From Volvox africanus (lineage: Eukaryota; Chlorophyta; Chlorophyceae; Chlamydomonadales; Volvocaceae): a stretch of DNA of 64,000 nucleotides. Both the position numbers and the translations under genes were made by a program. The stretch covers positions 3,410,001-3,474,000 of the forward strand of contig BSDZ01000003.1 of the NCBI GenBank assembly GCA_030268105.1. Reading direction: 5' to 3'. Shown here in pieces: positions 49,101 to 60,000 of this stretch. Positions within the stretch are counted from its first letter, which is position 1, and every line of letters begins with the position of its first letter. The notes under the pieces are model-generated. The model was given only the letters and a program-made list of their open reading frames with translations, was not told the origin of the DNA and searched no databases.

Positions 49101-52100
49101 GGTGCTACCGACGCCGGTCCAACCCGGTCTGGACCATCAGGTTTACCGCCCCTTGCGCTCGCCCGGCCTTACCAGCATACTCTTGGACAGCAGCGTGACG
49201 GCAGCGTCCCAAGCTACACTGCTGGTGCCCATCTCTACTTCCTGAGGGATGATAGCGGGGTCAACACCTTAGTGCACGCCTTGGTTTCCCAAGGCTGGAA
49301 TGAGTCCCAGCCTTGGGAAACCAAGTGCAGGGAGAATAATCTTCCGACTGCATACCTTGACAAAGCAAATCCTGCTAAATCCTTCTGTCAAGCAATAAGC
49401 AGAATTCACGGCTTGCTGCACTGGCTGTTTTTATGTCACCAATCCAACCAGTTCTCGCTGTCTCTTTTTGGCCACTAATCCTCTATAAAACGCGCAGGCT
49501 CTCGGCCCCGTGTGCAGAAGCGCCAAGGCAACAAACGGGGCGTTTTTCACTTGACACGTAAAGAACCCTTGAAACCCCATACGGCGCCACATGAGTCGCA
49601 TTATGTTTGCACCTGCAGCGAGATGGACACAATGTCGGCCCTTGACGCAGGCTCCAGCCACTTGCTCAAAGACTGGGACGACGGTCGGGTCTCGTTGACG
49701 TTCCATGTGGCTACTAGAACAGCCAACTTGTGTGGCCGCAGGCTGGGAAGAAGGCCATCCTGTACGTGGATGGAGAAACGGATGCAAGATCGCGCATGCG
49801 CATGATTACTGTAGAGGTACGCAATGCACGGAAGCAGCACAGAGAGCGGACACTGGAGCGCGCAAACCGCCCTAAGCCTGCGGGTGGAAGATCCGCGATG
49901 GAGATCCGGATGGACTGCAACGGACACCGCAATAAGTCTGGGCTGAGCACACTCTAAACTGCAGCGAAAGATCCCAAGGCAGCTTCCATGGGCACGCGTC
50001 CCAAACCCACCTAGAGTCACCTGGCCTCTCACATGGTTCCCTATACCGGTTCATTATACTTTGGACTGTACCCCCAGGCAACCAGTACGCACTCCTCTCC
50101 CCACTTGAACCTGGCAATGTCCACCACATTAGCATTAGCAACTCTCGCATTTGAGACAACGTTTCTCAAAGAGCTGGGGGTGGGCGGACAGATGGACAAA
50201 CAGATGGGCGGACAACGCATACCGCACCTGCTCGACCCTCCTGCAACCCCTTTTGACTTACCCTCCACGCAAGCCGCTGCGCCTCCGATGGCGGCGCCGC
50301 CGGCCAGCCACGCACGCTGCCGCTCTCGGACAAGCTGTAGACAAGCGCGCTGCCACGGCCCGTGCTGCCCAAGTCGTGCGCCAAGCCCATCACCGGAAAA
50401 TCGTGCGCCTTCCAAGCATGGCACAACTCCCCCGAGGCCGCAGTCGCGGTGCGGATCTTGCCATCACCGCAGCCAAGCCACAGCAGTGACCCCACCAATG
50501 CTGCGCTGTAAAGCTCGACCCGGCGGCCGTAGTCGCGGCTCCACAGCAGCCTGGGATCAGTCAGATGGAAAGGCACGACTAACACCGTCTTAAGTCTATT
50601 ACGTCGTCACCAGGTTACTTTTAGAGTATTTGCATGCTGGATCTTAGCTCCTTTGCTCGGGCGCTGTTTCACTTTATACACTTCATGCACCCCTCAGCCT
50701 ATTGTACTATAGCAGTATTTTTTCAACATCGCTTCCCAACATTTAAGGACACCGCATCACAGTTTCACTTCGCACTACTGGCCATCGCCAGGCCTCGGTG
50801 AATCTCTTAAACCCTCTGGTTGTTAACCAGGTGCTTGGAACCCTGCCAGGGCTATTTGGTCTTGCCATGCATCACGCGCTATTGCCAGGGGGCGCATTCA
50901 ACTGTTGCAGGAGGCCTCAAATGCCTGCTGTTGCCGCCGCCGATCACTTTACGGCGGTATACCCCCTCCGTCCCGCACCTTCCCCATTCGGTGTATTTCT
51001 CAAGCAGGCCCCCGTGGTAGGCAACGTACACGGACTGGTCCAGGCCCGGAAGCAACGCCACTACCTTCCCCCGGGAACCCGGTCCGTTGCCATTGGTCTC
51101 ACTTATACCAACCGCTTCGCTGGCAGCCCCAACCCCTGTGGTCTCCTGACAACGAGCGATGAGCACGGGACAGGAAGGAATGCATAGGTCTCAGGGTGCT
51201 ACCTACATCCAGACCGTGGGTCCGATGAGCAGCGTGCGAGTGCCTGGGGTCTGACCTGGTCAGGTCTCACCCAGAGGTTGAGAAGCGGCAGGGGGCGCCA
51301 GAGAGGATGATAATGTATCAGATGGTCTGCTCAAATTCCTTCTCTGAAAGCAGCATTCCGCTAGCCCACGCGCTTCATGGGACGTGTCAGAACGAGGTGT
51401 CGTGCGTGCAGGCGCCATGTCGTGTCTCTTACCGAGAAATTCTGACGGATCTTCTTGCCGAGCTTGAACGCAAGCTTGGCCGCTCCCGCCAGTCCCTTAA
51501 TGACCTGCTGCCCCAGGTCCAGGTCCGGGTCGCCCGCCTCTGCGTCGTCACCCAGGTCCGGCGCCCGCCGGGGTTGGAACGGCCGGTTGATCAGGCCGGC
51601 CTCCAGGCCCTGTGCGTCGAGGTCGCAGCATTAGCATGACGAGAATACAGAGTGGCTTTAGCAACGATAACGATGACTGGTACAAGCAATGGCACGCGCC
51701 CGGACGGCCGGCAGCGGCAGGACGGGGTCGCAACGGAATGGAGATTTAATCGCCCCCATGAAAAGTAGGGAATGGGAATGAACCTAGCCAGAGGTACCCA
51801 CGAGAGTTTCGTATGTATATTTCAACAGAGAACCTACCTGTCATTGACATGGTCATTAACCGTTGAAAACAACCAAAACAGCAAAAAACGGAGGGCATAT
51901 GAACGATGAACTTGATGTGGAAATTTGAAATGCGATTTTGGGTTTGGTTGGCCGAAGACCGACCGCTGCAACAGGAGCAGGCGCAGGCGGCTAGGCACAA
52001 TCGACGCGTATTGCAGTCATACCGTCTTTCCCACCAGAATAATTTGCTGTGTCGACAAAACCCACATCGACCTTCCCCCTAGGGCCCTCCTAGATCCTTA

Positions 52101-55100
52101 ATGATCCTCATCCGTTTCCGCAACCAATGTCGTGCCAACAAACCTATCTTCCACAGCTCGGCCTTGCATATTCGAACAGCCCCGCCACGCACCGTCTGCG
52201 GGTTGATATCCAGTTGCTGCTGTTGTGCAACTCCATCTTTGTACAAAGCACCCGTATCACCCGCGTACGCTCCTGCCGCCACAGCACCACCGGGCAGGCT
52301 TCCGCCTGCCATCCGGCTATCTTGCTGCAGTCCCGGCGTAAGCGTGCCGAGAAACTCCCCGTCATAGGCTCCCCAGAGGGCCATGCCGGTGCGTCCTGCG
52401 GACCACACAACCCGACCGCTGGGCCCCAGGCACAGCAGTCGCGCCTTGCTGTGGGGCCGTGGTGCATTTCCCCGTACCGGGGGCCCCATGGTAGGTCTGC
52501 AGCGCCTGCACTCGAACAGCTTGGTGGGCGGCCGAGAAGCTGGGGCAGGTGAGGCGGACAGGAAGACGGGCGAGGGGACCTCGAGTTTGGTCGGGGCAGA
52601 GGCTGCGAAGAGAGACCAGGATAAAGGTATTGGAAGGCGACGGGCAGAGAAGTCACTCGCCGCTCATACATGAGGGAGTTTGGAGCGGTGCTCGTGCCGC
52701 TACGCCAAAGGATAAATACAATTCGGATGAAATCGCACACCGTAGTGTAGCACCGGAATCTGTTGCGGAAGCACCGGCACCATCCAAGTCGGCACCTTCG
52801 GCCACATGCGGAGCACCGGCAAGTCCGGTCAGTAGCGACATTGCCGACGATTAGTGAGACCGCAAGCCATTCGGGCTTCGAGGTCAGCAAACACAGATTC
52901 GCAATCACAGCCTACAACTGTCCATGCTTTCGTGCACTCGCTCATGCACATCCCCCAACATTATGCTTTCGTTTCTTGTGGATTCTAGGCAACAATTCCG
53001 CACGTCCGCGTTCACATGTACTAGTTCACGATCGGCACCTTCAGGCTTCATCGATTCCCCCCTAGGGGACATACCACCCAGCCACCCACCTGGCAGTCCG
53101 GCTTGATACTGCCAAACCCGGATGGTACCTCCCGATGAGGCGGTCCACAAGTCGCCCCAGGAGCTCAGAGTCATGCTGGTAATCTTGCCGCGGACGTGCG
53201 CCTGAAAAGGACGTGGCATGGGGCGGGCCAGTGGGGAGGGGGAGGTGGAAAAGGAGCTTAAAGAGCCAGCTAGTGTTACGGGAAATGGAGGCGCAGCCGT
53301 CCTGATGTGCAGTTCAATAAGACAGTAAGCGTGCCAGCGTGGAGCAGCGGAGCCTGAACCCGACGTACACAAGCGGCCGGGCAGGAGGAAAGTGTAAGGT
53401 TAGGCTGGACATTGATGCTGGACATTATGCACCCGCATGAATGGAGGCGTAGACACCCGACGCCGGTGCGACGGATGTTGTTCTCATATTGTCAGTCATC
53501 AGCAAGGAAACTCAATGGAGCTCAGCACGCCGCAACCACACCCACACGTATTGGGTGACGAATACCTTTATGGAGGGAAGCGTTAAGAGCTCTGAGGTGA
53601 CGAGGCTGCAGCGGCTACCCCAGGATTTGCCTAAAAGAATTCCGGCGCCCTGGCTCCCAGCTTCAACCGGCAACTTTGCCACACACCCATCCCATCCTTC
53701 CTTGGATCTAGGGTGCTAGCCCCGACGTGTTCCACTCACCCTCCAATGGTGCTCATACACTGCCACCATCCCCGGTTCGACACGCCACCGTACTACCCGG
53801 CCGTCCTTGTGGCCTGCGAAGGGATTGGTGAGTTGGGAGCTGCATCACAGGAGACTGACAAAGGGCACGGAAGCAGCGATGCACGAATGCGAATCATTAC
53901 GGCACAATGATGTCACGTCCCAATTGGAAAGCTAGGCAGCTGGTCAATGCCACCTCACCCTATTGCCTCGCCCTGGTGAGGGGTAGGAAAGGCAGATTAC
54001 CCAAATAACTCCCTACCTATCCTCTCCCTCCGAGCTTGGGCGGGGCTTCCGTCCTCTGGCTAACATGCAGCTCACCCTCCTCATCAAGCACCGCGCCAAC
54101 CCTCACCCGTCCAAAGGCTTCCGCTGATATCGTCCAACAGCATGCAGCACGTAGATTGCAACTCCGAAGTTGGTGGTAGCAGCACAGACGCCGCTGGCGC
54201 CGAGTCCGCGTCTTCCGTGTTGCGCTGTGCCATCAGCCCCACTCTCGGATCCCTCGGAAGCGCAAAGTGCGGCCCAGAACCCTCGTCCTTTTCCGACCCC
54301 GGCCCTGCCCCGGGGAGCAGCAACCATTGCAGCGCCGCCACACCGTCGACACCCGGCGCCGCGAAGAGCATCCCCATCCCCGCAACCATGCGCTTGGGCC
54401 AGGCGGCCTCCTTCGGCTTGAGTGGCGGGAGCCGAACCTCCACGCATATCTGGTTCGGCAGCGGAGCGCTGGAAGCCTTGGCTGTGGACGACTGGAATGC
54501 AAAGGAGGTAGAGGCCAGAGAGGAGGACGGCGCCGAGGAACATGGGTGCGGAAGGTTTGCTGACTGGGTCGTCCCCTGGGAACTGGACACGTCGCCGTTA
54601 TCAAAGGCCGCGTAAGCGCCTCGCAAGGACACATCATCGCGCGGTAAGGGCCTTGCGACGCGATCTAGGGAGGGCTCAACGGCTGCCGTGAAGGTAACAG
54701 CCTCATCGTATGAAGGCGGCAGTGGCGGTTGCAGCGACGACGGCTGCGCATCCGGCATATCCAATGCCTCCGTGTACGGTGGCGGCGGTGGCAGGCCGAG
54801 GGGCAAGTCCATCTGACTTCTTCCGTTCAACGATGAAGCCGCATCGGGGAGATTTACCGCGGCTGAGTATGGTGGCGGTGGAGGCGGTGGCGCACCGGCC
54901 TGACCTTGCAGCTGTGGCGGTGAAGATTTGGCAGCGGGAAGGAAGGTATCAAGATCGATGGCGCCATGGCCCTGCCTTGAGAGAGCTCCCAGCTCCTGCT
55001 GCGTGGCGGAAGGTTGAGGCGTCCCAGCTGCTACCCGAAATGCGCCCGGTCCCACACCCACACCCGGCCTCGCCATTACCGTAGTGGACCCCGTAAGCGC

Positions 55101-56318
55101 AATGGCAGGACTCCCGACGGCTGGAATATCATCCAACAGGTGCGGCACCACGACCTGTGCTGATGGCACAGCCGATAGCTGTTTCGGTTGTTGGTGCTGG
55201 TGCTCATGGAGTGTGGCAAATGAAGGGAACACCGAAGGCGCAGCCGTTGAGGCCACAGGCGGAATCGCTGGCACTGGACCCCCGGCCACGCCCAGCACAG
55301 GCTGTGATGCTGGAGGGCTTTGGGTGTGCACCGCTACGCTTGCAGTCGGCGGTCGGCGGAGACCTGCGCCTGCCGGTGCCGTTAACCCGAAATCTTTCGC
55401 TGGGCCGAGTCCCGCCTGCGTTACCAGCGCCCCACCACGCTCGCTGCCCGCTGGAACATCTCCAGATGGACCTTGCCCCACTTGAAGGGCGCCCGGGGAG
55501 GTGATTCCGGTGGCAACTGGCCGCAACACCTGGGAGGGAGAGTCAATGGATGAGGGCCCCCGTGATGCTGCCATGGGCGGCGGCCTGGGCAGGGAGGGCC
55601 GCAATGACAAGTCCGCAAAGGGGTCCAGGCTGTGGGAGGCAGTCGTGGCTCCGATTGGGTTGGCGCTGGCGGCGAAAGGGTTGCTGCTGGCAGCACCCAA
55701 CACGTGAGGTGGCATGTCATTTGAATTGAATGGGTTGATTGCGGCAGCCGATGGGAGCGCTCCAGCCCCTCGGCTCATCGAAATGGGAGGGCGAGGCAAA
55801 CGGCCCTGGATGAAGTTTCCGGACCCAGCCGCAGCAGTTGATGCTGAGTCAGAAGGTGTGAAAGAGCTGCTGGGATGGATAGTGGCACTGGGGGCGCTAG
55901 TGTTTGCAGTCGTGATAGCAGCAGGAGCACCGGTGTACAACGAGGCAAACGAGGGGAAGATCGGCACCTGAGGCGAGGTCGAAGAAGCTGCCGTTAAGAC
56001 GGGTGTGGAAGTGTCAAGGTGGCTGAGAGGTGCCGCTGGCGGCGCCACGCTTGCGAGTCCCTCCGCTGCTGCTGCTACTTCAACTGATGGTGGAATTGTT
56101 GCAGCCGGATAGATAACCGTGCCCTGACCGACATGCGGTTCAGGCGCCAGGGTTGAAGGGCCTGCGGAATCAAAGTTGACTGCCCAACCTGTTTGGGCAC
56201 TTGGGGTCCCTACATTTGCCTTGAAGGAAGGAGCAGCAGGTGCTCGAAAAATAGGACCGCCGATGTCATCGTCGAACGAAACCCAGCTTGTGGAAACGTT
56301 GGGGCTCTGGGGTTGCAT
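46186..56318 (-). CDS. WD40-inositol polyphosphate 5-phosphatase, FRA3/5PTase12-14 type
   Basis: Removes the 5-phosphate from phosphoinositides or inositol phosphates. Exons on the minus strand: 56318-54107, 53813-53740, 53201-about 53090, about 52496-52193, 51609-51433, about 51140-50979, 50550-50262, 49759-49613, 49241-49173, 48893-48655, 48300-47642, about 47263-47107, 46680-46186. A WD40 propeller is split over exons (SLWTG joined to HKDGRVVRWRV, GDLWTASSGGTIRVWQY, LLWLGCGDGKIRTATAASG). The catalytic domain follows: ATWNVNE, LQEVEMG (split), GGNKGAVAVSMSV, VCSHFAAHQ, WAGDFNYRING, PTYKFD, RVPAWTDRV and NDSDHKPV. The C-terminal ASH-like domain contains CWLEVSPITFYL. The first exon encodes over 700 disordered residues. 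56318 is the first in-frame ATG, but the frame stays open to about 56440 without an ATG, so an upstream coding exon is likely. The junction between exons 53201 and 52496 is unresolved. Confidence 0.9.
48131..48182 (-). repeat. Poly-Gln insertion within the 5-phosphatase catalytic domain
   Basis: CAG/CAA codon runs on the minus strand encode two Gln-rich stretches located between the FAAHQ and GDFNYR motifs, two strands that are close together in ordinary 5-phosphatases. Confidence 0.85.
49280..49325. repeat. 19-bp perfect inverted repeat in a 5-phosphatase intron
   Basis: CTTGGTTTCCCAAGGCTGG (49280-49298) is the reverse complement of 49307-49325, with an 8-nt loop. Outer TGCAC sequences extend the stem past a two-base bulge. 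It lies in the intron between exons 49759-49613 and 49241-49173. Confidence 0.85.
54708..54881 (-). other. Three PPxY-type motifs in the 5-phosphatase N-terminal tail
   Basis: Three proline clusters, each followed by Tyr and a small acidic/Ala stretch: PPPYSAAVNLPDA, PPPYTEALDMPDA and PPSYDEAVTF. PPxY motifs are known ligands of WW domains, for example in NEDD4-type ubiquitin ligases. The function here is inferred. Confidence 0.75.
55617..55736 (-). other. NPF/NPF/DPF motif cluster in the 5-phosphatase N-terminal tail
   Basis: INPFNSN, SNPFAAS and LDPFADL occur within about 40 residues. NPF motifs bind EH domains and DPF motifs bind AP2 appendage domains in endocytic adaptors. A WVSFDDD sequence (WxxF-like) lies nearer the N-terminus. 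Confidence 0.75.
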
Positions 56319-56402
56319 GGCGAATCCTTGCGGACTTGCAACGAAAGGTGTTGCGGGAATCTTGTCGGCGCTGCCAAGTCCTACCCATAGGGATTTGGGC
56401 AC

Positions 56403-57002
56403 ATCAGGAAAACTCTTTAAGAAGCAGGGGGAATGGCTAACCTAACTGTCATTGAGTGGGAAGTTATGAATCAGCTGCAAACGACTCTCTGTCGGCCGTA
56501 CCAACGCATCATCCGTGCCTACCCCTGTGAGGGCAGCTCCTCGCTCAACAGCTCACGGATTTAAGGACATGTATGTCAGTTGTATTCGGAGTCTTTCAGC
56601 ACAGGAAGGCAGCTGAACCCTGCCAGATATGGGATTCCTCAACATCACCGCGTTCTAAACCTCCGTAAAGTTGGTAAAGTTCCTTGGAATTCCTGACCTT
56701 TAAATAAGAAGGAAGAAGCAGAATCAACTATTGTGCACTATTGCGCACGTAGATGCACGAGAGCCTAACCGTGTCCCACCCAAGCTCGGGCCAAGTAGCT
56801 TGCTTGAAATATTTACAATGAACACTGCACAGTTGTTTTAAATAAGCAATCAACTTTATCTTAGGTATGACACTGAACACGTACGACAAAACTGGTCTAT
56901 GATGCCGAGGCGTACCGCCCCACTTGCATTTTAATTCTGTAAAGTCCACGGACATATTCAATCTCCATTAAGGAATTAACCTTATGGTGTTCCAAGGATA
57001 AT
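56403..57002. promoter_or_regulatory. Divergent promoter region, 5-phosphatase and protein kinase
   Basis: About 600 bases between the minus-strand 5-phosphatase and the plus-strand kinase ATG at 57003. A C/T-rich stretch just upstream of the open 5-phosphatase frame (about 56420-56440, minus strand) could be a 3' splice site for a first exon. No specific promoter motif is claimed. Confidence 0.5.
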
Positions 57003-60000
57003 ATGCCTGGAGAAATTGCTCGGATAGTCCCCAGCCAAGAGCCTGGCGTTTATTATGTTGGTAGAGATACATGGCAGGTGCGTATGATTCCCTGTTACTT
57101 TATGCCTCGAGTCTCCAAATGAAGTCGACAGTTCACGGGAAAAGCAACCGTCGCGTTCCAGGTTGGTGCTCGGTACGAGCTTCGTAAGGTCCTTGGGACG
57201 GGATCATTTTCTGCGGTGTGCCTCGCTTACGACAACCTTGATGACGTTAAGGTGCGTTAGGATGTTTCCCGCTGATTCCCTTGTCGGTTTACGACGTCCT
57301 TTCTCCTCACGTTTCGCTTCTGGACCGCGGTTACGTGTGGTGTAGTTATGAATGTATGCAATTAAAAGTTGGGCCCCTCCTCGTCACATGGTTTTGCTGT
57401 GGGAAGGTGCCGCCTCGTAAACTTTCGGTATGACCGTGTGGACGATTTTGACAAGGTTGATGAATGCCGCAATGGTTATCACTAACGGACAGCTACCTTT
57501 GGGGGAGTTATATGATTCGGTTTTCTCCTGGACTTCCGGGCTGACCTAAACAGGGACAACGCGTGGCAACTGGTAAAGCACGTAACACATAAACCAGGCA
57601 GGATGCATGTTTGGGCTAGTGTTCGCCTCAAAGCATGGGCTAATTGGTGATGGCAAAAAGGTTTGCTTATCTTACTGCGTATCCGTACACCCCTCGTCCG
57701 CCAGCCACTTTTCAAGCGATCACCTTGATTGCCATGCCAGCTGTCAGGTCAGCATGTTAGTATTCAACTGCGGCTGCAGGTGGCGCTGAAGCGAGTAGGC
57801 GATGTGTTTGCAAGTCCCGACAACGCCAAACGGGTGCTGCGCGAGGTGTGCATCATGCGCCGTCTGGAGGTACGTGAGAGCAATGGCCAACAACGGTTGC
57901 ACCCATGTGCAACATGATGGCTGCCAAATGTTTGACGCGCCTCTGAGCCGGTGTTTAATCAAACTGGCTGGTGAAGGCATCCACAGCTCTTAACGAATCC
58001 ACAGATTTTTTGTACTACGTGCCCATCGTTGTTTTTCACTGCTTATGTAGCATCCAAATATCATCCGCCTTATGGACGTTTTCCTCAAACCCTCGCCCAC
58101 CGGTAAGTTGTACAAGCAGTTGGCAACGATAGTGCGTTTGTTTGATGTGAGCAGGCGTGCTTCCCGACTCCAGGGATTTTGTCTCGACATGTGAATGTGA
58201 AGGAAATGATACGTAGCCATGACGGATCAGTCTATATTGCCAGTGCACGCATGCTTGGTTCCTTGCATAATCTAAGAAAGGTGGCTTCTGGTTCTCTGAG
58301 ACCAGTGAGGCGTCTTTGCGTTTCGGGTCGTCTGGCAGGTCGCTGGCAGGGCGTCTTGCATGTACGGGAGCTATTTTGATTGCCGGTCGCGCTCCGAGAC
58401 CGAATGCAGGTATCCACTATATCTCTCTGCCTTGGTTGTCCCCTAGGCAAGTACGTCCTCCGGGGCGGCCGCCTGGTGCCCACCAGCTACGACTGCTATA
58501 TGGCCATGGAATACTGCGACCAGGTATCTCAGGCATGGGCTCGAAAGCCATCATCCACAGAAAAATTGACGCCGCCGTTGCAGCCTTTTAGGGTTTCCTT
58601 CGAGCTGTAGAGTTTTAGTATGCATGCACGGGGTTCTCGTGTGCTTCTTGCCCCGAGCTGAGATTCCCAGCAGATGCCTCCCTCCTTGAGGCGGCTCTTA
58701 TGCCAACGTGACGTCCGACTTTCTGTGATAGGGTGATCTGTTCAACATGCGCGGCCAGCTTCCGGAGCACGAGGTTCGGAGCCTCATGTGGCAGTTACTT
58801 GGTGCGCTGAGGTGAATGGGAAAGAATGGGCAGGCCACATGGAGAGTACGGGTCGGGCTCTGGTGGGTTGCGGGAATAACTGGATGGGGTTCGACTCCGT
58901 TCTCATGCAACCCACAGAGGGACAGACGGAACGGGATACACAGCGGCTGGATGGGTATGAGGAGTGGGGAGGTTGTGGTATATATAGCCACCGGTTAACT
59001 GGTAGTAGGCAAAGGTGTTGAGGTTGTGTCCGAATTTCAACTGTGGGCCGTGGACCAGGAGGAACTTGTTACCATTACATCCCACACGGCAGGTACCTTC
59101 ACGGCTTGAATGTATGGCATCGGGACATCAAGACGGGCAATTTGCTGCTTACACTACAAGAGGGCCGGCGGATACTTAAGGTAGGCTACGCACCAAGGGC
59201 GGAGATAAGGCCATGGGTTTCTCCTACGAATTCGGGAACGGGAGGACGGGAGGACGGGAGGGGAACGGGATGAGAGCAGGCACCCACAGGCTGCTCTAAC
59301 ACGCACGATGGGATACTGGGTCTATTCCCAATAGCAGCGTGTCGCTCGAACAGGCCATGAGTCTTCCTGACCTGCAGCAGGTGGGCCCTGTTCAGTTCCC
59401 ACTCCGTCGCCCCATGCAGGTTGCCGATTTTGGTTCAGCTCGTTCCGCGAAGGAGGTCAATGACCCAGGCAAATTTGTCCAAGCGGATAGCGGAAACGGG
59501 CGGTAAGGCAGCAATTGCATTTTGCCTGTGTTTCGCAGTTTGTTTGGTTCCAGGAGGTCGATCATTATAATACCAGATATGTTTGCAGTCCACTCTTTAG
59601 TCTGTCCCGAGGCACCAATGAGGCCGGTGTACAAAAAGTAGGAATTCATGCGCATGGAGAAGCACGAGCTATCGCAGGTGAAGTAGCACGCTCACCTATG
59701 CACACACGAAAACAGGGTCGCAGCTTGACATGGAACCTGATTTGCGTACGGTTTTGAAATGTTGGTTCATTGCTGGACTTGATATGCCTCTCTGGCCGCC
59801 TCCTGCTATGCCTGACGTAGCGTGTTGTTGATAAGATAAGAGTCATCGCCTCATCTTGCCAGACATCGCAGCCCCGGTATCCAACACGCTGGTTGCATGT
59901 CTTTTGGTGCTGTGTTAGCCTCCGGAAAGCCTCCTCTGTCAGAAATGTTTCTCGCTTATTCATTCCACCTTCCCCGGCGTGCAGTCCAGAGCTCCCTTTG

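Noticed and set aside
54142..55971. Plus-strand open frames opposite the first 5-phosphatase exon
   Set aside because: Low-complexity products of a GC-rich exon, while the minus frame splices cleanly into a WD40 strand.
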